A stretch of DNA of 64,000 nucleotides from Ifrita kowaldi (lineage: Eukaryota; Chordata; Aves; Passeriformes; Cinclosomatidae), in assembly GCA_013398055.1 (NCBI GenBank), contig VZRS01002658.1, positions 171,732 to 235,731 on the forward strand, given 5' to 3'. Position 1 is the stretch's first letter, and each line of letters starts with the position of its first letter. Both the position numbers and the translations under genes were made by a program. Below, piece after piece: positions 22,096-36,000 of the stretch. The notes below the pieces were generated by a model. It saw only the letters and a program-made list of their open reading frames with translations. It made no database searches and was not told where the DNA came from.

Positions 22096-25000
22096 TTATG
22101 CCAGCCACCACTGCAAACAAGAGACTATGATAAAGTCAGTTCTAAGCAGTATGTTCTATAATTCCGTTGTTTGCTCTTTACATACTCTGGCAGCTTTGCC
22201 ATTTAGGACCTGGACCAAATGTGGAAATTAGAAATCTTAGTTTTATATTTGTCCAAGTTCTAACTACTTCCTTCAAAGACCAGGATAAATCTTCATAAAA
22301 TAGAGATTTAAGAGACCTTCAGGTAAAACTCAGTTAAAACTCTGTCAACAAAGTCAGCTATCACAGCCTTAATTATTCTGAACAGTAAATACTGTAATGT
22401 GTTAAACTTACAAATAAAGGGTTTAGGATTTTAATATATCTTGTAGTTGTCTAACTTAGAGTTGGGCATTGCAGGACTTTTTGAGTGCATACAGAATTGT
22501 GTTGGAAGTGGATGCAGTACAATACTCAAGGACAAACTTTTTATCTTCATGTGCAGTGGTTTGAGCCTTTCCTGTTTAACCATTTCAACGGCAGTAATTC
22601 TTGGATCTACCTTCACTAAAATGGGCTTTAAAAACCTGTATTGCATCTCTGGCTTATGTAAATGTCTTGTTTTAGTCAGATGCCTTGTAGACATGACACT
22701 TCTATGCAGTAATAATCTATAAAGAGAGCCTATACTTCAATAATACTGGAATAGCTCAACATAAAGAACTGTGTTCTTTAGTCTTCAGAAAGGGAATAAA
22801 TTCATCTGAATAACCTTAGCAACAGACATAGTCCTTGCCTGAATTCAGTCATGATTCTGGTGGACCTGTAAGGTTTTGTTAGCTTCTTTACAGAATGATT
22901 TATGTTTAAAAACTAGTACGTTTTATTTTAAGATTTAACATGATGTCATTTGCTGGTTTCAGGTGCCTTACTGGCAATTTAAATAATAAAAGTAAATTTA
23001 AATGTTTATTTTATCTTCTTATCACTGCACTCTGGCCCCTCTCTGAATTCAGGGTTTGCAGTACACTTGGCTTTAGATCTTTGGCATATTTTTCATGTGT
23101 CTTAGTACTGTCATAAGTTGACCTTATGACCATAAACTCACCCAGCACATGTTCCTCCCTTCCCAAATGAATTGTCAGTGACTTACCTGTCCTTGGAGCA
23201 TTTTTCAGTCACTGTGATGATGACCTGTCTCTGCACTACAGAGTGTGAGGGTGACCAGCCAACCTAAAAGCTGCACTCAGCCTTCAGCCTGCACCCAGAA
23301 GCAGCAGCCCCTGGCCCTTGGCTATGTTTGTGATCTACTTGAGAACTCTTGCGTGCGGATCAGGGCAGTGTCCACATAAAAGCATCAAGTTAGCTGGTCA
23401 ACAGTGATGACACTTATCTTCATTGCAAAGGCCATCCCCACTTCGTTGCTGGGGTTTAATTGTTACTGGTTTGTGTCATTAAACATCTTTCATGCTGTGA
23501 AACTGTGCCCTGGCTTGCCTCTGTCTTCAAAGAACATGGTTCCCTACCTTACCTGCTGATTTTATAAAGAGCTTTCCTTCCCTGCCTTCCTCCTTTTACT
23601 TTTTGCTTCTCTCTTTTTATTTTTTAATGATACCATGTTGTTGTGCCCTCCAACTACTTAATTTTATTTCTCAGCTTTTTAGAATCCATTACCAGTTTAC
23701 CACATTTGTGTCTTGTATAGAGTTACCAATAAAAGCAGCTGGCAAATAGTTTTCCTTCTCTGCTTCAGATGGTGGTCTTCTGTAAAGAAGGCTTCAGCTG
23801 TTTGATCCCATTGCCTTCAGTGTCCCTTAGGAGCACGTTTTCATACTAAAGAGCAGCCTGAGCCTAGTGAGGCCTTTCCAGCAATTTAGTTCCATTCATC
23901 TGTGTCCTGTTTCAAATTACAGTGGGCTTATTGCAGTGGGCCAAATTTGCAAAGATTTGCAGCAAGGCTACAAGAAACCAATGTAGTTAATAGTGAAGTC
24001 TTTTCATCTTTTTTTTTTTTTTTTGCATTTCCAAAAAAAAAAGAAATCTAGGGGTATAACATGGTCCCACATAATTAACACAATTGACAAGACTCTCAGT
24101 TTTCTTAGTTACCAGTTGTAGATTCCTCCACAACTGAAACTACTGGATTCAAGTATCAGAGTAGGGAAGATGTAAGAATCCCTTGATCTCAATGACAAAG
24201 TGACTCTTGAGTAAATGAAGAACTCTATTACAAAAATCGGGAAAGCAAACCTTTGTTTCATTCTCTGGTGTGAAATAACATTACATAACACCTAAGTGTT
24301 TATTTGAAGGTGTTTCTCATTAGCTTGATAATGCCACAAATACATACAGTACAATGAAAGCAGTAGTAGTTAATGCAAAATTCCAAGGACTGAAAGACAC
24401 ATCACGGAGGGCTGCTAAGTGAAGGCTTAATAAAGAAACTGTTAATATGTTAATGTTTTAGTTGTAAAGCTAGTTACAAGGAGTTGCATAAGCAACACAA
24501 AGACAGTGCTTTGAATTTGTATGTCTTGTTCTTCTGCATTTATTTCTAGACATGTCTAGTAGAACACAATATCATCATATACAATTTTACATTTTAAAGA
24601 TGTACAATAACATTGCCCATTTTCAAACTGATTTTTAGGCAGAGTATTTGTGTGTTTTGTTTTCATTGCTGAATTTGCAGCATGTTTCTTTAGTTTGAGA
24701 AAACCCATTCAAAGTTTCCTTTAATGCCATAAAGTTTACAGGCTATGTTTAAAATATGAAACATTTTTAAAAGTGCAGTTAAAATGAGGGCTTTCATTTA
24801 TTAAAAATTCATAAAGATTAAAAACCAGAAGGATAGATTCTCAACAGAATATAATTTATAGTTGTATTTATGGGAATTGAGCAATAGTGATTTATCAAAT
24901 TGAGGATCTGGCTTTTCCAATATAACGTTTAGAGAAACCTTGCTGTTAAGAATTATTTGTTCAAAGACAGCAGCTCCCTTCAGAAGATAGTAATAATACT

Positions 25001-26692
25001 GAAGTTTACCTATTCACTTTTAATAACATGTTCACAGAACAGAATGAAAAGCCATTTCAGAAAAGCACACTGAATAATAAAATCTAAGGATTCTAAATTG
25101 AGGTATATTTATATAATACAGTTCTGCCTGTAAGTCTGTACTTGAAGGAGTAGTGTGAAATGCAATCAAAGTAAACTTACACTACTACCACTTTGCTCTA
25201 CTAGCATTCAATGCTGCATTGCCTCCAAGCTGGTAAAAGCAGCCATATGATTATATTTTTAACTGCTGGCTTTAACTAAAATTAAAAAAAAAAAAAAAAC
25301 AAAAAAACCCAAAAAGAACAATAACAAAAAGAACAATAACAAACTTGAGCAAGTTGTAGCCTAATATGGCCACCTTTTTAGTGAGTTTCAAAACATTCCA
25401 AGTTCTGAACATTTTTCAGTTGTTTACTTCTGAACTGCTGATTATGAAAACTATTACTCCTATTTTTAAAAATACGAGAATTCTTAAATGAGATTAAATT
25501 TTCTGGTGAATGGTGCATCAGTCCTTTTCTTAAATTAGTATTGCCATGCTCTGTTCAGGTTGGCAAATACTAAAAGGGAAATTTTGTGTGAGGATAAAAA
25601 ACACCAGTTGGTTATGGTTAGTTTATTTTGAACAACAAAATTTAGAAGAAATATTCTTTATAACAGTTCCTTTATGGGCATAGCTTTCCTTTACTTACAA
25701 ATTCAGAGTGATGTTTTTGTGAGTGATTTCTGTAAGTGATTTTATATTCCCTATTCTCTCCACTGTATCTGTACCTCACTTCCACTCAAATAAAACATTT
25801 TCAAGTAGGAATCAAAATAGGCTGAAGAATTTGGAATTTTATCACCTTTAAAATTTTACCTTTATATCTTAGGTAGGTGGTTTGGAACAAGGGTATGATA
25901 GAAACAAACTTGGTAACAAAACATAAAGAGGCAAGAGTAAACTGTCTCATGTACCATTTGCTACAAAGGGGTGTTTTAGCCAAAAGGCTGTGTGAGTATT
26001 GTTATATTCCCTGAAGTTTCGGTCACAGAAACTACTGAACTTTCAGCACTGGTTGAGAATTGAGTACAAATGGGATGCATTCAGATGCAGCAGCAGCAAC
26101 TGCTTAGTAATGGATTTTTTTCAGGATCAAAGCTTCATTTGTCCCCTGAGCCAGTGTGTCCACTTGTTAGTTTTACTTTGCTGTAAAGGATTTTAGTAGG
26201 AGAAGATGCAAAATAATTGTTCAAACCTCTTGTGAAGAAAAAAGCGAAGACTATACATAATATGTCTGAAGGCAAAGGAGCTCTACAAAAATAAGTTTTG
26301 ACTGCTTCACCAGTAAGGCTAACTAATGCATCTTCCACCTTGTGTAAGAGAGTACTTTGGAATTTCACATCTTAGGGAAAGAACTGTTATCTTGTCCAGC
26401 AAATAATTACGGAAATGTACAAAGTAAGGAATAATTATGTACAGCATTGATAAAACAACCACATTGGCTTAATGAAATATAACAGCAGATATTGCCTTTC
26501 TTTAGCGTTATGTCTTAAAATTAATAATAGCTTGTTCTGCTTAGATCCTTACTTACACAATTGCACAGTTCCCTTTCTTTGGATTATTTCTTTAGGCCAC
26601 AGACTACTTCCATTCTTTATCTGATGAAAAGATGTCATTCTGGACTCTGTACGACTCAACTTCATCTGGATCCTTGCTGCTGTGAAGGTATT
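22096..26692. other. Intergenic region, right half, and MTMR7 3' UTR
   Basis: This holds the 3' UTR of MTMR7 (minus strand), whose end cannot be fixed. Candidate minus-strand AATAAA signals, read as TTTATT on the plus strand, lie at 25622-25627, 24797-24802, 24539-24544 and 24299-24304. There is an A-rich stretch at 25284-25340 with a duplicated AAAAAGAACAATAAC unit, and a poly-T run near 24010-24025. The block at 23200-23540 is GC-richer and may be an unrecognised old repeat. Confidence 0.6.
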
Positions 26693-27049
26693 TCAGCCTG
26701 CCAGAAATACAGCCTCATCAGAGTCCTTGCCACTGTCTTCACTAGGCAAGCAGCCACCCCCACTTGGGGACCTACAGCTTAAATCCTCCACACCAGACTC
26801 CTGATCACTGTTGGCTGAGAGGTCAGGATCAGAGCTTTTCAGGTTGTCCTGTGTCAAAATCAGGGCAGAATCTTCATCCCCTTGTGAAGGGCTCCGGGAT
26901 GGGAATGATTTCAGATCATTGCTATACTCCTGGGGAGTGTTAGCTAAGCTGTTGTTGGAGGTATACAGTCCAGTCTGTTTGCTTCGGTCTTGTTGCTTAC
27001 TCTTGACTTTATTATCACCTGATTGTGATTTCTGAAGATTCGCCAATCT
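26693..27049 (-). CDS. MTMR7: MTMR7 last coding exon (exon 14)
   Basis: The acceptor is TTATTTTAG before AGATTGGCG. It encodes 118 residues, RLANLQKSQSGDNKVK through DSDEAVFLAG, then TGA at 26695-26693. The tail is Ser/Asp/Glu-rich and hydrophilic, and the segment SSDPDLSANSDQESGVED is diagnostic for MTMR7. Confidence 0.95.
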   Translation of the reverse strand, partial: RLANLQKSQSGDNKVKSKQQDRSKQTGLYTSNNSLANTPQEYSNDLKSFPSRSPSQGDEDSALILTQDNLKSSDPDLSANSDQESGVEDLSCRSPSGGGCLPSEDSGKDSDEAVFLAG

Positions 27050-30000
27050 CTAAAATAATGGAAACAGTATATATGACATGGACACATTTAGGGCTCAGAA
27101 ATCCTCTTATATTTGCATTTTTATCCTTGCATTTTTTTCTTTTTAAATAAGTTTTCAGAGCCCAACCCACCCTTGAAAACTGCCTATTTGCTTTTATGGA
27201 GTATGAGAAGTGCACAATTTATCACAAACCAATGCTGAATTACAGCATTCGTCTGAACTATAATTCCCTCTGAGTTACAGAAGGATTAAACTTACTTTCA
27301 GTAGTACTTGTGCACCAACACAGGTAAAATTTTATCCTTAAAGAAAAGAGTCTACTTTTGTGTCTTAAATGCAAAACATTCACAATAATTTATCTGAGAC
27401 CAAAGATGATGGCTGAACATCCTCATTCCAGAAAAGGATGTAGCATGCAGGGGACTCTGCAGCATATGGAGTTGGGTTTCATTTATCATCAGTTACCCAG
27501 TCTGGGGTATCAAGCTCAACTGTTTATTACCTCTTGTAAGACTTCCAGCTCTTCTTCCAGCTGTTGAGTTTCTTCCTTCACTGCCATCAGATAATCAGTA
27601 ACTGACTGTCGAGGATGCAGCCCCTTTTCAAAGCGGTTGTACATACCACTCCAGAACCTGGAATTGATGGGCAGGTCAGGAATTTTCCCATTTGGTGAAG
27701 TAGCTTCACAAGACTTAAATGCACACTCTTTTTTTTCTCTTTTTTTTTTTTTTTTCCCCCAGACACATATTGTCCTAAATGAGCTATCCATGCTTATTCA
27801 TCATTAGAGTGCATACACATAAGTTCATAGACTATTTAGCAAGATTCATGGTTCATTTGCATTTGCTCTGTCATGAAGGTGTAACTCTGTGGACATATGC
27901 AGCTCAAACTAATTCTGATACACAGTAGAAAGAAAGGTGAATGTAGCTTAGATCACATGACTGAGAAAGGTTCACTGAATGCAAAATTTTGCAGGTTTTT
28001 TTGTATTATTTTCTTGTTCTACACTATGGGCTTTAGAGCAATGGTACCTATAAAACAGCCCAGGATAAAGACAGTTCTTCATATTCCTAGTTCTCAGTTG
28101 TTGTTCAACTTCCTATGAAGTCAGCTTTGAAATTCTGTATTATTCTAGTGCTCCTCCTGCCTTCCTGGTGATATGGCCACAGGCAGGCTCTGAGTGTGTA
28201 ACCAGTTCACCAGACAGGTTAAGTAGCCGAGCCCTGCTGTCAGCTGCAGCTGTCTGGCCAAGTAGCTGACAGATATTTTTGGAGCACGTGCATGCTGCTT
28301 AGTGGCTTATTACTCCTATCCCAATAGTATACTATTTAAATCACATTCCCCCTTACGTTTATCATCTGATAACTCATGCTTGGAAATCTTTACGCACCCA
28401 AGTAATTAGATTAAAATCAACAGGATTACTTATCCATTGGAGGATCTGCTGTATCAGTACTTCTTTTATAAATCCCACTGTCCCAAAGAATACGATTAAT
28501 GACTATTTTTAAATTGTTTTAAAGAAGATGTGACCTGGTATAGTAGACATGAAAGAACTCAATTTCTGTAATTCAGGGGTTTTATTGACTTTTTAACAGG
28601 TGCTATTGCTTGCAACTGGAAAACAAACTGATCAGCTTTACTTAAATCACAGTTTTCATTAATTTCTATTCAAGTTCTCCTGAAGTTTGTTAAGACTAAT
28701 GGCACAATTAATGGCAGAATGTCAGTAGTAACATTTCTAAAGTGATGATATTTTGTTACATTTTGAAAAAATATCGGTAAAACTTAACTTTGTTTTACCT
28801 GATATAACAACATGGGGAAAATCTGCTTTTTTTTTTACTAAACATTTGTTTTAGCAATGAAATCATGTAATTTCTTGAAAAGATTCTTTTTATTTTTGAC
28901 ACCAATTTGTCACCAAATTTGACGCCAATTTTGATTCAAATTAACATCACAAAATCATGGAATGGAAGAAGTTAAGCAACTATAAATTTAGAAATGACAG
29001 ATGAGAACAGAACTGAAAGAGGCAGTTCTTAGTGGAAGAAGTGAGTAACCATGAAATTAGGACACACAACTATCAATATAGCTTTAATCGTAAGCTTCTT
29101 TTCAGACTAATACTCTTGTGGAATGGTGCAGAGGTGTTGGCTGACTATGAGCACACAAGGAACAAACTGCATCTGAGACTGAATTTACTCTCTATAAACT
29201 GCCTTATAGAACAAGAAATTCTTATATACAAAGGCATTCTGTTCTGTACTAACACATCCTACAACTCCCAGAAGCAAGTGACACTACCTACTTGTACAAA
29301 AAGTTGCATGGAGCGATCTGTGGGTGCAGGGTCCCTTGGGTTTGACTGTGGTCTGACCTGTATAAAGGATTCAAGTAATCGGCACGATTTTTCCACAAGT
29401 GAGCCCACAATGAATGCGTTCTTTCTTTGACTCTGAAAAACAATACATTAAATAAAAATATATTAAAGCCTCTGTTACAGTTCAGGTATAGCTAAAGCTT
29501 AGATGCAGCATTCTGGTCCTCTACTCCCAGTTTACAATCGGCTTCCTTAACAGAATTAGACTTAAATTACAAGCATAGAGAAACAGAGACCCATATTCCC
29601 TTGTTGGTTGCTAAAAGCAAAATCCAATCCATTTCCCATAAAGTGAAAGCAGGTGGAGCGAGTAGGTGGAGAGACTGGTTCCTTTGTCAGGTGGAGAGGA
29701 TCAGTTCCAGAAAGTGAGCTTTCAGACTGATCTCTGCACCAAAAGGATCCCCACATTTAAAAGCACTCAGATCCCACTGAGCTGCAATTTCTTACACAGG
29801 TAGGTCTTGGGATATGGTGATCTGTGAAGGTTTTGATTTTAAGTGGACTGTGGCACAGTGGCTGCTCTGCATTTAAGCAGTGAAAGGGACCAAATGGCAG
29901 CAGCCAACAGTAACCAGCACCTTCCTCACACTGCTACTGCTGACATGATCAGGGTGCTTGAGAAAAGCAATGGGTATCATCGTGTATCAAGGACCCAGGG

Positions 30001-33000
30001 CCCCAGGAAGCAGATATGATCACAAGCACTGCCAGGAATGATGATGCTGTCTTTGTTTGGGCCTCAGGGTAGGTAGATTAATTCATAATTGCCTTTGGGC
30101 CAGACAGCAGGACAGTTTGCTGACTCAGTCCTAGGGAGGGCTACCAGACAAAAAGACAATAAGGAAGTACTGCCTAAGAGAGCAGGACTGAAATGTCCTG
30201 ACATGAGATCCAAAGACAGGTTAAAACCCAGAGGAGCAGTAACTCTTAAAGTGAAACTTAACTAGAGTTACTGTCATTTTATGCTAGTTACAGAGCCGGC
30301 CTGCCTTGTATTTTGTCAGGGCTGCAGTAAAGGTAGGCCCACATAGCTGAAGGCATAATGCTCGTCAATTTTCACTAATCTCTGTCATGCACACCATGGA
30401 TTATGCTCCCAGCAGAGCTACACTGCAGAGGATCAACTTTTTTTGGTATTAATCTGTGTTGCCAGAAGACAACAGGCACCCTGTGCCTTATGAAACACAT
30501 ACATACAGACTGGAGAATGTCTGACTCCTCAACACACCACCAGCCACAGACCCCATGCATAAATATGCTACTAAAGAAAACATTTTCATACTTCAGCTCT
30601 CGTCTCTCCTTCTGGCTGTTACACAGGAAATTCCCAAACTGGCAAGAATAGATATGATGCTGTATGTGGATGAGGAATCTCTCATTGAATTCAAAAGCAC
30701 AAGGAAACTGTTCCATTAACTGCCAAACACATTCAATGAACTGGTCAATAACAGGTGATATCTCCTTTGGATCTCCATCTAAATTGCCATACCTGAAACA
30801 AGACAAGATACATGCAATTATAACCTGAATTCCTATAGGAAAACTGAATTAACTCTAAGGAAAACAAACCCCTCACTTCTAGTGTGCAAGTTACATCATA
30901 GGCATTCATTTCTAAGATCTCAACAGATTACAAAAATGATGCAAGAATCATGAATTAGAATGGAGGCAGAATTACAAACAAACAAAAAAACCCCTTTTAT
31001 TGGGTGTCTTGTTACATTACAGCTACAAAAAGCTGGCTGCTGCATAGCCGTGTTTTAATGCCATCAATATAAATTGTACCACAGTAATGTAGGTTAGCAA
31101 AAGAGTGCCTGCAGTGACTTAATGACAACAGTGTGTCTGAAGACAGTCTCTTAATAGTAGATTATTCCCCAAACCAGAAAAGTGAGCAGGAGAGCTACAT
31201 TATAACCTCAGCAGAAAACAGGTTAAAGCTGCCCTCTCTTGGTGAAATTTCTAGGAAGTGGGAAATGTTTACATGCTACTGTGATTGTCAAGTGAACACA
31301 AAACTTTCTATGTATAAAAATGCCTCTTGGAACCACTTGCAATGAAGTAAAGGGGCTTGAAAATATAAAACACATAGAAGTAAAAAAATATTTTATAATT
31401 CTACATAATAGGAAGAAGCCTTTTCAATCAATTATTCTGCTGGGGGGGTACACATGCCAACAGAGTAGAATTTCATAAAAATTTCATAAACATCTAAAAT
31501 TGAAACTTCTAATTCTGATATTATTATCAAAGAAAATATAGCAATATTGCACAGCAAACCAAAGCTATCAGTGGTTATTGCATTTCATAACACCTTTTAC
31601 CACTGATAATCATAAACAACTGACAGCATCATATTAAATGTAGTATTTCCTGCTGAAATTTCACTGGTGGTGTGGAACTGCACAGATTTCCTGTAAGTTT
31701 TGTTGTTTTTTTAAACTATAACAAATTTATATTCAAATCAAGCAATATAATGTAATTAAACCCCAATATAAAAATTGCATTTTTAATTTTTACAGAAATT
31801 AAAATAAAGTCAAGAAAGAAAGAAAATGTAAAAATGTATACATGTTTAAACATACTAAGTCTTCAAACATTTTCATTACATTATAGCATTTACATTGGAT
31901 CGATGTTCAAAATAACCTGTCCGAATAAATGACTTTCCATTTTGCCTGACATTTCTGAGCAGATCTTGCTGGTTTTGTTAGAACAGAATGTAACAGGAAG
32001 AGTATATTTTATGTAATAGACAACTCACAGGCATGCCTAAGATTAAATACTGTCTTGGAAGATGTAGAAGTCCCTTTGATGAACCGGGACTTACGTGGGG
32101 AGCCTTGGCACTACTAGATCTGCTGGAGTCCAAAGGGATTTTCCAAGCCAAATACATACTACTCACATGGACCTCCCAATGCTCGTAGCAACTGCAAGAC
32201 CAGCACACAGGATTCCCCATAGTAGTTTTGGAGTGCTCATACAAAAATATTTCACTCTGACTTTTCCAGGCAGCTAAATTATATAGCTGGGGAAAAGCTT
32301 ATGGCTGTTTCCTGGGGCATTCTGTTGCTCTGTTTTGTAAGGCAGCAGAGAAGTAAAACTGGAATGGCAGCAGATACTGACTACATAAACATATACATAA
32401 AGAGAGACAAAAACCTTAGCACTGCCTTACCTGTGGTTAAATTTGTGACCAAAGGAAACCCAGTCCTTTTCAATTAACACCTAAAATGAGAATATTGCAT
32501 TCAATGTTGTGGAGTAGAGCTGACATGTTGAAGCAGGCAGAAGAGTAGTGTAAACAAGCAGTGTTGGAATCCCAGTTAATTCTTAGAATAAGCAGAAAAG
32601 TGGCAAGCAAGAATGATGTAAGCAAGCAGTACTAGAATCCTAAATAATTTTCAGAATTAGCAGAAAAATAATGAGTGATGAGCACTGCTGCCCACTCAGG
32701 AAAACAGCACTCTTCATGGATGCAGAGAGGGTGCCAGTATTTGAACACATCTTCAAATATCTTGTTTCATTGCTTTCTAAAATAGAACTTATAAATGTCT
32801 CAAACATCTTTTTAACATGTGACCAGTAACTTGATAACCACTTCTAGATGCTTTACTACTGCTTATTGACTTGGGAAAGGAACAGATTTTCCAATATAGC
32901 TGCTCATTGCAATCTAATGTTTAGAAAATACACACTTCTGACACTCAAAATTAAAATGTTCACTGCAAATGAATACAAATTCTTGCTTGTGCAAAAGCTC

Positions 33001-36000
33001 TTTGGGCTGTAAGAAAGTTTCTTGGTCAAGGTTAGGAAAAAAAAACCAAACATGAGTGCCCAACTGATCCCCATCTTGAATAACATTTCATAGAGAAATT
33101 GGGAGACTTTAAGATGAACATATAGAAGCCTTCCTTCGTACTTAAAAAAAAAACCAAACCAAACCAAAAAACAAAATAAAATGAGGGTATATTGAGGGAC
33201 AATTTATTTCCTATTAAAAATAAAGATATTCATCTTAAGTGATGCCATACTGCTTCATTTACTCTATGAAAGAACCCGCTTACCATGAATCCCTTCATAG
33301 TTCTGTAATACGGATCCAATAGAAGGCTTGCTACAGAGCAAACCTGGGCTGTCCTATCCCAGCCATCAGAGCAGTGAACAAGCACACTCACACCTTCCTC
33401 AGCCACAGCCTAAGGATACAGAAAAAGTCAGAAATTTCACAAGCAGGGAGGAAGACAATGGGAAGGGAGGAACAGTGAGACAGCGCCATATAGAGAGTAT
33501 TAACTTGGGACCTGGGAAAGCTCTTTCATTTTTTACTCTACCATAGAGTTCTTACATAAAGTTGAGTGTTATTCCTCTCATTTAAAAAGTTTTCATTCAC
33601 CCCAGCCCATGCAATATGGTAGTTGAGAATTAGCTGTTTACAGTCCACTACAGGAAGATGTGGGATTCATTTCAATTAAAATACATCAATGTGTCAAAGC
33701 AGACAACTACCTACAGCAGATTCAGATGCTCTAACACATCTCATGCCACTCACATGCCACTAAAAGAATAGCCATGCTAGCAATATGGTTCTTAATTTTT
33801 CATCTTGATGGTAATGGCAATAAGGGCAATGTCTGCTTCCAATGGCAGCACTAGCCTGGACATCACTGCAGCACACTGCATTGCCCTGATGACGTGCTAT
33901 AAAGGTTTGTGGGGAAGCCTGTGGTAGTGGGAAATTTTCATGTCTAATAAGCAAGATTTTATCAGTATCGTTAATGTAATAACTGGGGAGAGAGGAATCC
34001 ATTTTATACATAAACACATGAAGAAGAAATTGTACTGCGTTCTCCAGAGTCTGGTGTTGTCTTATTTTTAGAACTTGAGGGTTGGTGGTTGTTTTTTTTA
34101 ATTCTAAGGGTTTTGGCCTTTGTCATTTCTAAAGAGAATTAAATTCAGGAAGTAGAAAATAACACAGGTTAGGAAAGATATAGTTAGGAAAAAAAAAAAC
34201 ATTTAGGTTAAGTTTGGGCTTAATAGGGAATGAGGAATAATAATAATAAACATAGATAATTATCTATGTTTATCTCAAGAGAGAAGTAAATTCTACGAAA
34301 ATAGAACCCCCGTGGGCAAAAGACCAAGAACTGAGAACTGGGAACCATACAAATAAGAATGGGTCAAAAGGCACTAGGCTAGCAAGCATATGGACAAAGG
34401 ATAGTAAGACCACCCCCTGGGGAAAAACTGGCACAGCTAATGTAAATGACCCTATTTCTATGAGCTAATGAAAGGTAGTAGGGCTGGGAGTAATAATACG
34501 TGTATGTATCCCACAGTTGCTATTTGGGTAAAAAACTACAGTTGCCTTCTGAGAAGGAAGAAGCAATGCAAGAGAAACAAGCAGTTAGTGAGGAGGGAAA
34601 CCCATGAAGTTTTATCTGTATAGTTTTGTGCAGCAGGCCATGTGAATAAAATGGCCAATAAGAAATTGTAATAGCAATCTCAGAAATAAGAACTGAAGCA
34701 GTAAAAAGCCAGAGCACAAGGTAGGGGGTAATAAAATTAAAGCTACTGCTTTAATTTTAGATGATAAATGTCTATATTACTTTTTGGGGGAGATTAGGGG
34801 AAATAATTTCTTATTAAAGCCAAAACCGTTCTCTGTAAGAGTTCTCAGGTATATAAAAGTGGAAGCTGCTAGAATCTGGCTATGGTAATACACAGGAGTT
34901 GATTCAGGAGGTGAATTCAGTTGGTTGCCTGATAACTCAGAGGGGATAACACAGTAGCTGTATATGATGTATAATATAATGTATTATATGTGATATAATA
35001 CGTATATATTACAACTACCACTTCTACAAAGAAAATGTCCAGAAATGGTGGAGGAGGCAGGGCAAATAGGGAAAGAAACAGTAACAATCACTGCTGGGGA
35101 GTAAAGTAAGGACATTCAAATGTCTGGCGTAACAAGACACAGGCTGGTAGAGGCTTTAGTACAAAAGAACACAAGCTTTTGTTTACTATTTTAGAAAAAT
35201 GTCAGCACAACAGCACCTAAGAATCATCTCTCCTCATACACAAAGCATTGCAAGATGGGCTTTTTTCAGGTGTAACATCACTGAAGAGGTAACAGAAGTT
35301 ACCCATAAGCAGAGTATTTGATTCTCATTTTCTATGTCTGGTTACTGCAAGTTTTGTTCTCATTTTATACACTTTACCTTCGCAATAAAAATGCCAGCAT
35401 CCATAATGGCTTTGATGTGTTTCAGCCAGCCAGAATTCTCTAGGCCCCACAGAAAGTCACTCATTGAAGGTGATTTCAGCTCACAAACTGCAAAATAAGA
35501 TGCATATTAAATTTATAGTAATTAGAGTCCCTTAAGCTTCACTGACTGTTCAGCCTCAGAGTTCTCTCTTCTTCAGATATTTCCTGTATAAAACATGCAT
35601 CTTTTGAAAAGAAGGACTACTTCACAGTCAAACTTAACCTTTGAGAAACACATCTATTTAAGAAATGGGGCTGGGTCAAAATTCACCCAATATGTTGATT
35701 TAATTTAAAAAGAGAAGCTGTCATAAAGCCTATTGCAAACAAATACAAATCCATCCTTCTGTGAAGCATGCATTTTCCAAGATTATGTTGGGAGTGAAGT
35801 TTTCAAATCCCTGGGAGGAGTTTGTGTATTTAATAATGACAGCTTGGAAACAGAAAGCATTTGATTTTTGCTGTTGGACAGGCAGACAGACACCTAAATG
35901 GTGCCACTGCCTCCTACTCCCAGCATGACCACAGATGATGGTGGCTGAGTTAAAGTGGTTCACTCCACAGTTCTCCATCCCTGAATTAAACCTTATTAAA

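Larger units (their letters stand above)
27658..33283 (-). other. MTMR7: MTMR7 introns 9-12
   Basis: Introns at 27658-29291, 29433-30591, 30793-32430 and 32481-33283. A poly-T run with flanking C sits at 27728-27760. At about 28900-28930 there are three near-copies of a GACxCCAATTT motif. The block at 28140-28310 and the GC-richer block at 29880-30260 could be unrecognised old repeats. I saw no second gene. Confidence 0.6.

Noticed and set aside
25284..25345. Processed pseudogene poly(A) tail
   Set aside because: The A-rich stretch has no retrocopied coding sequence upstream of it on either strand. The duplicated AAAAAGAACAATAAC unit suggests a simple repeat.
27658..27791. Possible N-terminal extension of MTMR7 exon 13 (frame open upstream, reading PNGKIPDLPINSR)
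   Set aside because: Exon 12 ends NFLY plus AA, which joins in phase to G-FWSGMYNRF after the CATCAATTCCAG acceptor. The upstream part is intron that happens to stay open, and it has an A-rich, non-pyrimidine upstream.
34290..34930. LTR element in MTMR7 intron 8
   Set aside because: TATA-like and AATAAA-like words are present, but no TG...CA ends, terminal repeats or known family landmarks were found. AT-rich DNA gives such words by chance.
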